Shown here piece by piece: positions 46,826 through 58,487 of a DNA stretch of 64,000 nt. Below the pieces are notes generated by a model. That model was not told the origin of the DNA. It made no database searches and saw only the letters and a program-made list of their open reading frames with translations. The translations under genes were made by a program, and so were the position numbers. The stretch is taken from the NCBI GenBank assembly GCA_943736015.1, contig OX031058.1, positions 25,011,001-25,075,000 on the forward strand, given 5' to 3'. Origin of the DNA: Tridacna crocea (taxonomy: Eukaryota > Mollusca > Bivalvia > Cardiida > Cardiidae). The first letter of the stretch is position 1, and every line of letters begins with the position of its first letter.

Positions 46826-47420
46826 CGGCCCCCCCTAGCTAAATATTTTATTTTTAGGTCAAATTTCATCAAATTAGCACCAAATTGTAGCATAGGTAAT
46901 AACCTTTATAATGGTCTATAGAAACTTGGTTTTTGCGCATATATAGTTGTGTTATAAGCGTTTGAAATTAGCCATTTTTTTGCTAGAGCATGTAGTGTTT
47001 TTTTTAGAAATAAAAATCCGGCCCCTATAGCTAAATACTTTATTTATCGGTCAAATTTAATAAAATAAGCACAAAATTGTAGCTTATATAATAACCTTTC
47101 TCGTGGTATATAGAAACTTGATTCTTCATGAATGTGTAGTTGTGTCAGAAGTGTTTGAAATTCGTCTATATTTTGCTGAAGCGTGTTGTAATTTTGTTAG
47201 AGATAAAAATCCGGCCCCTCTACCTAAAAATTTCAATTCTTGGTCAAATTAAATAAAATTAGCACCAAATTATAGCTGAGGTAATAACCTTTCTAATGGT
47301 ATATAAAAAGTTGACTATTCGTGCATGTTACGTTGTGATAAAAGCGTTTGAAATTCGTTATTTTTTTTTTGGGGGGGGGGGTTAAAATGTGTCCTAATTT
47401 TTTCGATATAAAGAGACGGC
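46826..47420. repeat. Tandem repeat, about 192-bp period, three diverged units
   Basis: Each unit begins near a GGCCCC run followed by CTAAATA, then GGTCAAATT, ATTAGCACCAAATT and GTAATAACCTTT. Units start near 46828, 47020 and 47212, with the start of a fourth near 47413. No coding potential seen. Confidence 0.75.
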
Positions 47421-47542
47421 CCCTTTATAGATCTATTCAAAGCTCTTTTCTCCCTTGATTTAAATAAAAATGATATCGTTCTATAGTCCTTGAGTAAAGC
47501 TTCCGAATGATACGAAGAAAATGAAAATTGACGCATGTTGGG

Positions 47543-47771
47543 TTAACTCATTACCAAACGACAAAATATTAGGTTTGTCCAAATCGAAAGCATTTGCAGA
47601 CGACAAAATAAAAGTGACTGACAATTTGAAATTTGTTTTGTAAAGGGTAGAAAACATTGTGGAAAAAGGAGAAAATGCTGGTTACCAGCATTTTCTCCTT
47701 TTTCTACAATGTTTCCTACAGGCTTCCTTCTCAGTGGCGACAAAGGTATGGATTGTGTGCTAATGGGTCAA
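47543..47771. mobile_element. TTAA-MITE, type A
   Basis: TTAACTCATTACCAAACGAC to TAATGGGTCAA; the arms carry the matched variant GTGGAAAAAGGAG / CTCCTTTTTCTAC nearly symmetrically. Confidence 0.8.
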
Positions 47772-47896
47772 TTACAGGGATGTATACGGTCCATGTTTAA
47801 AATAGAGACTCGAGGTTCACCAAATGCACTTTCAATTGATTTAGAGAACCTTGTGTTTCATTTTCATATGTTATGAGGAAAGTATAAATTCAATCA

Positions 47897-48217
47897 TGGG
47901 CCGAGCCCCGGTAGCTTATTCGGTAGCGTGCAGGACTCGAGAAGAAAGGGTTGAGGGCTCGATCCCCGGCCCTGGTAGCTCAGTCGTTAGCGTGCACTTC
48001 TTTATAACAAATGGTCGTGGGTTCGATCCCCGGTGACAGGATTCATTCCTCTCTCAACGCTGATCATTGTTTCGACGATGGTTATGTGGGAAAGCAGCCA
48101 TTGGCTTGTAAAGAAAATTGTGTAGGTTAAAGAAACTCAAGGAAAGCACGGATAGGTGCACTGGCTGCCGCAATATAACTGAAATAATGTTGAAACTGCA
48201 TACAAGCAATCAATCAA
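47897..48217 (+). mobile_element. SINE with a doubled tRNA-like head
   Basis: Two tRNA-like modules in tandem: GGTAGCTTATTCGGTAGCG with GGCTCGATCCCCGG, then GGTAGCTCAGTCGTTAGCG with GGGTTCGATCCCCGG. A body with CGATGGTTATGTGGGAAAGC follows, and a tail with CAATCAATCAACAACCAATC. Both modules have A- and B-box-like sequences; neither folds as a credible mature tRNA gene by eye. Confidence 0.72.
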
Positions 48218-48776
48218 CAACCAATCGAATTATGACATGTGATTGAAGAAGAAAGCAAACTGTATTGTATACATATTTATTGTCATTATTTCAATGCCAC
48301 TCTAAATATCTACCTATCTTTATAACAAAAAAAAAAAAAATTAAAACAATACATAGTAATGCAAGAAATTTATATTGTATAAAAAAAACATCGTAAGAAT
48401 TCTGTTTGTAATGAACACCGTACATAACTAGGTGTAAATTAATGACCCGTTCTCTGGAGTTTTGTAACATATGTCGTTTGCTCCGACTACCAAAACCACA
48501 TTCTGAAACATTAACATATATGTATACGGTATTATTTCGCCATATTGATCAAAAGTTGTACAAATGATGGGATTTGTCATTCAAAAACGTTCTTTTTTTT
48601 TTTAAACAAGTGTTTTCAATTTGGACAAGTTTACAATTTTGTCGTTTGGGACAGAGCTTTAAAAGCTAATAGTTAGAGACTGTCTGTGATTAGATAGAGA
48701 ACATTGTGGCAAATAAAACAGTTGGCATAAAGCACGTTACCTTCTCCCACAGTGTTTCCTAAAGCCACCTTTTTTT

Positions 48777-48973
48777 TACACTCATCACCAAACGACAATA
48801 TTTCGAAAGCATTTACAGACGACAAGATGAAAGATACTGATTTTTTTGTGTGTGAAGAGTACAAAACATCATGGGAAAAGGAGAAAATGCCGGTTTCTCG
48901 TTTTCCCACAATGTTTCCTTCATGCTTCTTTCTCAGGGTCGTCAAAATTAGGGATTGTTTGGCAATGGGTTAA
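48777..48973. mobile_element. TTAA-MITE, decayed
   Basis: TACACTCATCACCAAACGAC to GCAATGGGTTAA; the palindrome is shortened. Confidence 0.7.
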
Positions 48974-49199
48974 AAGTACTGGATTGTATGGTATGACTCA
49001 AACACGTGCCGACGTAATCTTATTATGACCGATTATCAAGGTGTTAATTTTGTATGATGCAATCTATGTCGTTTCGAACTTGCTACTGTACTACGGTGAA
49101 GTAGCGTGCTTGATTACATCAACCCTTTGTCCAGTAATGATTAAGAGTTCTTTCTTCTGGTGTATTTTGAAAACATATTACATGTTCATTTCAGTTTTT

Positions 49200-49565
49200 G
49201 ACAAAACCTTGATATAGTGCTTTTACCTGGTCTAAAAAAAAAAAAAATCAAGGAAAATTTAGATAAAACTGGATATTCATATATTTGGACAAGATATAAA
49301 ACAGATAATTTTAATTTTGTATTAAAAAAAAAAATTCAAAGAAGACTTCGTGGTAATTTCATACAAGAATGGCATAATTCGGCCCGCACTTCTATAAAAT
49401 TGGAATATTAACAAACATAAGGGATGAAACACTAAGAAAAACGCTGACACACTTTAGACCATCAAAGTTTAACATAAAATTAAAACTGAGAAAGTCGGCA
49501 AAATACAGGAGGATGTAGATCTACCCTTTTAAGATTTCCAAAGGCGTGATAATCAGATCTATTTT
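49200..49565 (+). mobile_element. Decayed LINE fragment (C-terminal end of a reverse-transcriptase ORF)
   Basis: The plus-strand frame from about 49245 reads RRLRGNFIQEWHNSARTS and KLEYY-like; after a frameshift HFRPSKFNIKLKLRKSAKYR follows. This order (a basic block, then FR-S-x-N/H-x-L-x-I-x-x-x-R) is typical of the tail of mollusc LINE ORF2 proteins, upstream of a missing Cys-rich end. At least one frameshift and several stops; non-functional. Confidence 0.5.
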
Positions 49566-50482
49566 GCCCGGGATTATTTGCCCGTAAAAATAGATGTTAT
49601 TTTTCCCCCAATGATTCCTTACTTTTGAGAGGCAAGCTTATCACTCTTAACATTTCTCTTTTTTTATCAATCTCAGTTATATGTTGTTGGGTAAAAGGTT
49701 CGAACTTTGGTACGAATTTGGAGTAGTTTGTATTAGATTAGAAAAAAAAAAGAAAATAGTGTATTACATATTGACTGAAAGCTAAAGGAGTAAATGTTAA
49801 TTTAAGAATAAATTCGGTGCAGCTTTCGATGACATTTATTAAGGATTTAGCATAGGGGCCGGATTTTGTTAAGCCATGAAATAACTGGAAGAAATACGGA
49901 AATCTTAGTCCCATTTTACTGACAATATTTCAAAAAGTGTTGCAATGACCACAGTTTATTTCATACCATGTAAAAGCATGATACCTAAGCTTCAATTTCA
50001 TACTATTTTGAGCATCTTACAACGAAAAAAAAAAAGGGCAGGGGAATACACTTTGCCGTTGTCCAGGTAAATTGGTATCCGGTTTAATCGTCCCAGTGTT
50101 GAAACGCCCTAAAGTTAAAAAAAAACATCCTTTTTCTTTTTTTCAAACATCCCCAATTCGCTTCCACATATGATCAAAACATGCCCTTGATGTTCCTACA
50201 TTTTCCCATTTTTATTTTTCATTTTCCCCATATTTATTAAGTTTCAGTATGTATAGGTCAGGCCAAGTTTATCAGGTTGTTATTCAATGCGATTGACAAA
50301 CAATTTTGAAACCATGGAGATATTCTACTGTCTCTTTGTAACCTTTAAATAATGTTGTGGTTATGCCTGTTCAGTACGGGTAGGCTTCAGTCATTGTACT
50401 TTTAAATATTGTCACATCCAGACCTGAGTCCAGTTACAATTATAATTAATTAGTTGTAATTGAGTATAGTTCTGTTATAAAG

Positions 50483-52303
50483 TATCTCTTTACCAAACGA
50501 AAAAAATTTAGACTGGTCAAAATTGAAAGCATTTGCAGATAACAACACAACATAAAAAAACTGAAATATGGAAATTCCTTTCCAGCAGGGTAGAAAATAT
50601 TGTGGGAAAAGGGGACAAGAGGGCCATGATGGCCCTGAAATCGCTCACCAGAGTCTATTGATCAAACATGAACCATTTTCAATCTATTTTTTCAGTGACC
50701 TTGTTTTTATCAGACATTACCCATTATCAAACACTTTTGAGATATCAACTAGACAAACATTCTGACCAACTTTCATGAGTATTGGTCTGAAAATGTGTAC
50801 AGCGTACAAAAGTTTTTTCTAAGATTTGACCAAGTGACCTAGTTTAGGACCCGATAATTACCCATTATCAAACTCTTTTGAGGCATCACCAAAACAAACA
50901 TTCTGACCAAGTTTGAAGAGTATCAGGCAGAAAATGTGGCCTCTTATCTGCCTAATACTGTCTACAGTGTACACAAGGTTTTTCTAATATTTGACCCAGT
51001 GACCTAGTTTTTGACTCCATAATTATGACCCATTTTCAAATTCAGTCAAAGTATCACCAAGACAAATATTCTGAAAAAGTTTCAGGAGTATCTGACTGAA
51101 AATGTGTCCTCCAGAGCATACACATGGTTTTTATAACATTTGACTTATTGACCTAGTTTTTGATCCAACAAGACCCATTTTCAAACTCATCCAAGATATC
51201 ACCAAGGCAAACATTCTGACCAATTTTCAAGAGTGTTGGGCTGGAAATGTGGCATCCAGAGCGTATACAAGATTTTTGTAAGATTTGACCGGGTAACCTG
51301 GTTTTTGACCCAACATGACCCATTTTCAAGCTTGTCTGAGATATCATCAAGACAAACATTCTGATCAACTTTCAAGAGTTTTGGACTGAAAATGTGGCCT
51401 CTAGAGCATACAAAAGGTTTTTCTAACATTTGACTTGGTGACCTAGTTTTTGACCCAACATGACCCATTTTCGATCTCATCCAAGATATCACCAAGACAA
51501 ATATTCTGACCAACTTTCAAAAGTTTTGGACTGAAAATGTGGCATCTAGAGCATACACAAGGTTTTTATAAGATTTTACCTAATTTTTGACCCCACATAA
51601 CTAATTTTTGAACTTGTCCAAGATATCATCGAGGCAAACATTCTGACCAAGTTCCATGAGTATCGGACTGAAAATGTTGCATCTAGAGCGTACACAAGTT
51701 TTTTTTCTAAGATTTGACCTAGAGACCTAGTTTTTGACCCAGCATGAACCATTTTCAAACTCGTCCGAGATATCATCGAGGCAAACATTCTGACCAACTT
51801 TCATGAGTATCAGACTGAAAATGTGGCCTCTAGAGCGTACACAAGGTTTTTCTAAGATTTGCGCTAGTGACCTAGTTTTTTATCCGACATGACCCATTTT
51901 AAAATTCGTCCTGAGATTTTATCAAGGCAAAGATTCTGACCAACTTTCATGTGTATCAGACAGAAAATGTGGCCTCTAGAGCGTACACAAGGTTTTCTAA
52001 GATTTGACCTAGTTTTTAACCAGACATGACCCAATGTCGAACTCATCTGAGATTTCATCAATGCAAACATTCTGACCAAGTTTCATGAGTATCGGACAAA
52101 AATGTGGCCTCTACAGCGTAAACAATGTAAAAAGTTGACGAGGGACTACGGACACAGCACTATCACAATAGCTTACTCTGAGCACTTTGTGCTCAGGTGA
52201 GCTAAAAATGCTGGTTACCTGCATTTTCTCCTTTCCATACAATGTTTCAAAGGGCTTCTATCTCAGGGTGGTAAAAACTAGGGATTGTTTTGGAAAGGGT
52301 TAA
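50483..52303. mobile_element. TTAA-MITE split by the second tandem-core element
   Basis: Left part 50483-50613 (TCTCTTTACCAAACGA to TGTGGGAAAAGG), right part 52207-52303 (ATGCTGGTTACCTGCATT to AAAGGGTTAA). Same break position as the copy at 3299-5821. Confidence 0.82.
50614..52206. mobile_element. Second tandem-core element, same family, more diverged
   Basis: Starts ACAAGAGGGCCATGATGGCC and ends with the GAGCACTTTGTGCTC palindrome plus AGGTGAGCTAAA. Around ten units of about 145 bp, clearly more divergent from each other than those at 4.2-5.6 kb, hence older. Also inserted in the centre of a MITE. Confidence 0.8.
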
Positions 52304-52327
52304 AGTAAATGGTAATTTAAGTCAAAA

Positions 52328-53588
52328 TGAAGTAGAGCTATCACTAAACGTGATCATACCCCACCGGCTCCTTGTCACAAAAGTGCCTTTGTAACAGAAT
52401 GCAGAATGGTTTAGTACAAAAGAGAGTTCAAAGAAAACAAACAAGTGGGGATAGACTTATAGTTCTTGTACTCTGCATGCACTTCAAGTTAATGTGGTCT
52501 ATCTGATATGAAGTTTGTAGTGACTAGCTTTTATGCTTTGGAAGTTATGCCCCAGACAAAAACAAAGAATTATAACATACAAAGGGAAATAACTCTTAAA
52601 ATAATGGGAACAGAGTTATGGTTCTTCTACAGTGCACTTTGTTTTATGTGATCTAATTTTACATGAAGTTTGAAGTTACTAGTTCCTGTACTTTGCAAGT
52701 TACACCCTAGATAAAATCCAAAGTTGAAATTTATAAATGGGGATAACTCTTAAAATAGTGGAAATAGATTAATGGTCCTCGTACCATGCACATCTTATTA
52801 ATGTGGCCTATATGTACAGTATATAGAGTTTGAAGTTACTAGCTTTTTCACTTTGGAAATTATGCCACAAACAAAAATAAAACGTTAAAATTTACAAAGG
52901 GCAATCATAAAAAAAAGTTGGAATAGAGTTATGGTTCTTGTACACTCCACTTTGCCTTTCTGTAATCTAACTGTGTGTGAAGTTTGAAGTTACTAGCTTC
53001 AATACATTGGAAGTTATGACCTGGACAAAAAAACAAAGTTAAAATTTACAAAGGGCAATAACTCAAAATATGTACACTGCACTTCTCCTCAATGTGATCT
53101 AGCTGTGTGTGAAATTTGAAGGTGCTACCTTTAATACTTTGGAAGTTATGCTCCGGACAAAAATCAAGAGTTAAAATTTTCAAAGGGCAATAACCCCAAA
53201 AATAGTTGGAATAGAGTTATGGTTCTTGCACAGTGCACTTCTCCTTAATGTGATCTAAGTGTGTTTGAAGTTTGAAGTATCTAGCTTCAATACTTTGGAA
53301 ATCATGCTCTGGACAAAAATCCAAAGTTAAAATTTGCAAAGTCCAAAAAGTTAAAGGGGAGATAATTCCACAACCAATGGCAGCAAGGTCGTGAAAATTG
53401 CTCATGCACACTTTCATATGTACCCAAACATTATTTGTAAATTGCAGAGCAGTACTTGAAAAACTACAGGAGAAACACTCCAGACAAAACTGTGTCTACA
53501 CAGAGATGTACAGACGGACGGACGGACAACAGGACGGCCATGGCGTTTCCAGTATACCCCCCTCCACTTCGTTGTGGGGGATATAATT
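52328..53588. mobile_element. Tandem-core element, fourth family (ATACCCC ends)
   Basis: Starts AGAGCTATCACTAAACGTGA and ends in the hairpin CCCCCTCCACTTCGTTGTGG followed by GGGATATAA. Core units of about 150 bp share TTGAAGTTACTAGCTT, TTTGGAAGTTATGC and GGGCAATAACTC. Shorter relative at 18597-18925. Confidence 0.7.
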
Positions 53589-53877
53589 ACTATAATAGAA
53601 ATTAATTTCTAAAATAATATAACAGATAAATAATTAACAATATTACCGGTAAAAATTCAATTACTTTTCGATTACATGTAACGAACAATGGGATAATAAA
53701 AATAATAAATCATTGGCAAAAGGACAGGTTTTTATTTAGTGATTATTTTTACCTTGGAGTATAAAATTCACACTTGATTGTCACCTAAACAAGTGTTGCT
53801 GTATCTTTCATGAATGTTAAACCGTTGAAATGGTTAAACCCTGTACCAAAACTGTCCAAACTGTAAGACCTTTCAAA

Positions 53878-54095
53878 TTAACTCTTTATCAAACAATCCC
53901 CAGTTTTTCCCGAGGTACATAGAAGCCTTTTGAAAACACTGTGGAAAAAGGAGAAAATGCTGGCAACCTGCATTTTCTCCTTTTCCCATCATGTTTTCTA
54001 CCTTGCTGAAATTAAATTTCAATGTTTATTTTGTCATCTGCAAGTGCTTTCAATTTGCACCAGTCAGAAAATTTTGTAGTTTTGTAAAGGGTTAA
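53878..54095. mobile_element. TTAA-MITE, type A
   Basis: TTAACTCTTTATCAAACAAT to GTAAAGGGTTAA. Confidence 0.78.
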
Positions 54096-54581
54096 ATGTA
54101 GCTCAAATGCTGGGACTTGTCTGTAAACAGTAGAAAACGTTTTGAGTTTTTAGTCGTTGAAAGTCAGGATTGTATGTATAAATAGATTGTCTAGTAAAGA
54201 AGTACATTCATTAGAGGCATGTTTTTTACATTTTATTGAATAAAAAGATATTTACCAAACTAACAAAATGAGGAATCTAACAAACTAAAAGTATAATTAT
54301 GCAGATGACAGATATAATAGAGCTTGAATGAAAATTTCAGTCTTTGATAAAGCAGAAAACAGCAAGGAAAGGAGAAAATGCAGGTATAACCAGCATTTTC
54401 TCCTTACTTTGCCATGTTCTCTGAGGATATGTGTAACTAAGTTGAATATGTTTAATTATGGCCATCTACAGTCATTCCCCAGTATGGTCAACTACGTAAG
54501 GTTTGACTATGGCTAAAGGTCAGTGAGTCACTCTTAGCATCCCAAGGGTCGTTCTCTTAGCATTATACATGTATATTCTTC

Positions 54582-54700
54582 ATGAGCCGTGGTAGCTTGG
54601 TTGGTAGCTTGCAGCACTTAATAGCAGGGGGTTGTGGGTTCAATCCCTGGCTTGCCCGATTACTCTCTGACTGATGATAGTCATTGCAACAGGATTTATT
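54582..54700 (+). mobile_element. SINE fragment, single tRNA-like head
   Basis: CCGTGGTAGCTTGGTTGGTA and GGGTTCAATCCCTGG give A- and B-box-like sequences related to the 47.9-kb SINE; the body is short. Confidence 0.55.
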
Positions 54701-54707
54701 CCTTTTC

Positions 54708-55099
54708 CTATGTAGGGCCAATTTTGACCCCAGGCTAAAGTTAGAAGAAACTTGACAGAGGTCTACTAGATAAAGCTACATGCCAAATTTGGTAGCCCTA
54801 GGCCTTAAGGTTTCAGACAAGAAGAATTTCAAAGATTTTCTTTTTTTTTTCTTTTCTGTTGCCATGGCAACCAGATTTTTTGAAGGTATCAAATTCTTGC
54901 AAGAGATTCTGAAGAGGACCATAACAGGATAATTTCTGTGAAGTTTCATCAAAACTGAATTGGTGGTTTCAGGAAAGAAGATGTTAGAAATAAAAGTCAA
55001 GGTACTGACATATGCAGAAATGGACGGACACATGAATGGACATACAACAGAGACCAGGCCATGACATAAGCCAACCGGCCCTCAGCCAGTGGAGCTAAA
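54708..55099. mobile_element. 5'-truncated tandem-core element of the 7.9-kb subfamily
   Basis: Shares GGTAGCCCTAGGCCTTA, the poly-T tract with CCATGGCAACCAGA, the GAAGAGGACCAT segment and the terminal CCAGTGGAGCTAAAA with the copy at 7887-9146. Confidence 0.7.
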
Positions 55100-55188
55100 A
55101 GTGTCAGACTGTGCAGATATTTGGGCCAATGACTACAAGTGCTCTCATTCCTCAAACTTTCGACCAATTCAATAGCTACATCTACAAT

Positions 55189-55416
55189 TTAACCCTTTAC
55201 CCCATAAAGCATTTCTATGGTAACTCTAATTGACTGTAAATAGCAGCAAGGATGAAGCTGTTTCTTATGTGTATATGACACCTTTTGATAACATAGAAAA
55301 CATTGTGGCAAAAGGCGAAATTGCTCATCATGAGCAATTTCACCTTTTGCCCCAATGTTTTCCAAATGCTCCTACAAGCAATGCGTAGAAATAAGCATCT
55401 ATGGAGCAAAGGGTTA
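55189..55416. mobile_element. TTAA-MITE, type B centre
   Basis: TTAACCCTTTACCCCATAAA to GCAAAGGGTTAA; centre GAAATTGCTCATCATGAGCA with ACCTTTTG arms, reverse orientation relative to 555-788. Confidence 0.82.
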
Positions 55417-56439
55417 AGTTAAAGGTGAAACGGTGAATTTCTGGTGCAGAAATGTTCCAGGCACTCATTACAACTAGATCAATTCTGTACCTATATCTAA
55501 CCTCTTCTGTATCAAGGAGGTTTTCATTTCGAAACATTGCCTGTCACATGATCTTTAAAATGGCAGCGCCCATATCATCCATTAGAAATGGCATCATGGT
55601 GTTAAGCAACATGTCGATGAAAAATACCTACGGAATTGATAGACCAAGTTGGAAAATAATTGTACAAAATTTTTGTCAATGGACATGTACTAAGAAAGAT
55701 TCTGATAGAAAACACTGACCTGTGCTTTCTTTTTCCAAGTAGAGTATTACGATTATAGAACGCAAAGCGGCAAAGAAATGTTCCCACGAAGAAATGTACT
55801 GCGCAGGTGCATATCAAACAAAGAGATACAGCCGAGGGATTCCATCAACAGATAACCCCAGGTTTGTTGAATGGTAGCTTGATATGCACATATACTGTAT
55901 ATTTCTTTGCCAGAATTACTCTGTTTTAGCGTTCTTAAAAATTGTAAGCCTCCTCTAATAAACAAAACATTAGTCATAATTTTCTATCAAGTTCTTCTGA
56001 ATTACATTACCATTGACACAGGGGTTGCAAGTTCAATTTTTTTGATACGGTATCAATTCTGTTAAGTTCTCACTTTCATCATGTTTGTTTTTTGCTCATG
56101 GATTTCGATAGGCGCAATCATTTTTGTGTGTGACATGAGAATGAATTGATAGGAAAGGGAGGGGAAGGCGGTACATATAAAACAAGGAAAAGACAAAATT
56201 ATAAATATTTGCCAAAAATAAACTATACTTGAATAATATTGTGATAAATGTTATTATTATTATTATTTGTAATAGATATATTTCAAGTACATGTACTTAG
56301 TCATTCAATACTTTAGTATCCTCCACTAGCATGTTAAGAATGGTTGTAAAATGTGCTTAAAAAGATGTGTCTCTTAAAAGTGACTGATGCCTCCAAAAAT
56401 ATGGGTCACCTTTTCGTGTGAGCTGAGCACATGAATATT

Positions 56440-56742
56440 AACACTTACAAACATTGATATTACCAAGACAAAGATTCTAACAAATTTTCAAGAGTGTTGG
56501 ACTGAAAATGTGGTTTCTAGAGCATACACAAAGTACTTCTAAGACATGATCTATTGACATAGCTTTTGACACTCGTACAAGATATTATCAAGACTAACAT
56601 TTTGTCCAATTTTACGAGCATCGGACTGATAATGTGGCCTCTAGAGCATACATAATGTTACAGATGACGACGACAACACATGACAGACTCCAGGCACAGC
56701 ATGATCACAAAAGTGCACCATGAGCACTTTGAGCTAAAAATT
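56440..56742. mobile_element. Fragment of the 145-bp tandem-core element
   Basis: About two core units (ACTGAAAATGTGG, TCTAGAGCATAC) and a degraded right end (CACCATGAGCACTTTGAGCT). The left end is missing. Confidence 0.65.
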
Positions 56743-56867
56743 TGCACCTTTTTTCACTATTTTTTTTTTGTAGCTTTCAATGATGAACAAGAATGAATGT
56801 ATTGTCAAGCATAAGAATGGCAGTTGCTTCAAATGTTGAATATTTCTTTACTCACCACCAAGCACAT

Positions 56868-57093
56868 TTAACCCTTTACCAAATGACAAAATTTTGAACT
56901 TGTCCAAATTGAAAGCACTTGCAGATGACAAAATAAAAGTAACTCAAAAACTGAAATGTTTCCAGTAGGACAGAAACCATTGCCGGAAAAGGAGAAAATG
57001 CTGGTTACCAGCATTTTCTCCTTTTACCCCAATGTTCTCAAAACGCTTCCAGCTCAGGGTTGTAAAAACCAGTGACTCTTTGGTAAAGGATTG
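56868..57093. mobile_element. TTAA-MITE, type A
   Basis: TTAACCCTTTACCAAATGAC to GGTAAAGGATTGA. Confidence 0.78.
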
Positions 57094-57684
57094 AAATGCA
57101 ACACCAGCTAATTCTGATATTAATCTTTGACTTAAAAGGTCACTGAATTGAAATTTGTCTATTTGAAACATTTAAATAGTTCTATTATTGTCCTTTTTAT
57201 CAAAAACAGTAATATCTGTAAATCTCTGAGTTTTTCCATCCTCCTCAGATGTCTTGCGGATTTGTCTGCGTCAAGTGTCTTTCATTAATAAACTATCCGA
57301 GGGCAGACACATGGCATGGCCACAGTTGATTTAAGGCAGAATGACTTTGATTGTACTGTGCTGCACTGTGATTTTGTCATGTCATGTTAGAGCTATCAAA
57401 TAATCACTTAAAAATTAAGCTTTTCCTTAACCCTGTGGACAACAGGTGAACCAGCACAAGACATAGATCAGGGAATTGAAGAAACTAGAACAAACAGAAA
57501 GAAAAGCAAACCACAAAAGGAAGAATGGGATCTAGGCTAAACATTAGAAAATGACTTCTATAGATATCTGTATATATTTCTTTAATTTAAAACATTACTT
57601 TTTGATGTAGTATGTAAGCAAAGGTAAATGGTGTACATTCTAACAAATATCAACTAAAGTCCTGATAGGTAAGTTCAACCGTTT

Positions 57685-57881
57685 TTAACTCTTTAACACA
57701 AGACAAAATTAGGGACCATCCAAATTGAAAGCATTTGCAGATGACAAATTAAATGTAGCTCAAATGATGATTTCTGTATTTGATTTGATTACCAGCATTT
57801 TCTCTTTTTTTTTTCATAATGTTTTCAAAACCCGTCTCCTTCAGGCTTGTTAAAACTAGGGACGGTATAGTATAGAGTTAA
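57685..57881. mobile_element. TTAA-MITE, decayed, left palindrome arm lost
   Basis: TTAACTCTTTAACACAAGAC to TATAGAGTTAA; only the TACCAGCATTTTCTC side remains. Confidence 0.65.
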
Positions 57882-58259
57882 GTTCTTCTTGTGTTTAATC
57901 CATGTTCTGGTTGTCACTCATGTTGAATTACAGACAGTCAAACTTTTTCACCATGAGTATGGTGAAAATCAAAATGGCAGAAAAATAATCCTCCATGGTT
58001 GAAAATTTGACTGTTAATACATGTAATTCAAAGGCAGTCTTTCACCAATCTGATCTTTCAAAATGGTCATACACTGGAAACAATCTGTGGGTGGAGAGGC
58101 ACAGCCTCTCTTGAATTTCTGGAAACTGCTTCAGATGTTCACTAGCTGTATCATACCATGGCAAAATTTAAGACCTTTACATGACCTCCATCCTGAAACA
58201 CATAGACCAAATACCAATGTCAAAAAGACATACTCAATTTCCTTTCAAGCTTTCAGTAG

Positions 58260-58487
58260 TTAACTCTTTACCTCATGAGAAAATTTTAGACTGGTCCAAA
58301 TTGAAAGTATTTGCAGACGACAAAATAAAGGTGACTAAAAAATAGAAATTTGTTCTGGGAAGAGTAAAAACACTGTGGGAAAAGGAGAAAATGCTGGTTA
58401 CCAGCATTTTCTCCTTTTCCCATAGTGTTTTCAAAAGGCTTCTTTCATAGGGGTGTCAAAAGTAGGGATTGTGTGGTAATGGGTTAA
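58260..58487. mobile_element. TTAA-MITE, type A
   Basis: TTAACTCTTTACCTCATGAG to GGTAATGGGTTAA; complete. Confidence 0.84.

Noticed and set aside
47897-48045. tRNA genes
   Set aside because: Promoter boxes are present, but cloverleaf pairing is not convincing and a SINE body and tail follow.
50038-50075. Possible empty site for the 4.9-kb element (GGGGAATACAC and GTTGTCCAGG)
   Set aside because: The two halves are in the wrong relative orientation and order to be the unoccupied target.
58150-58200. 36-nt candidate micro-exon of gene 2 (DGGHVKVLNFAM) with acceptor and donor
   Set aside because: The phase fits, but such short matches are expected by chance in 2 kb and the next exon could not be found.
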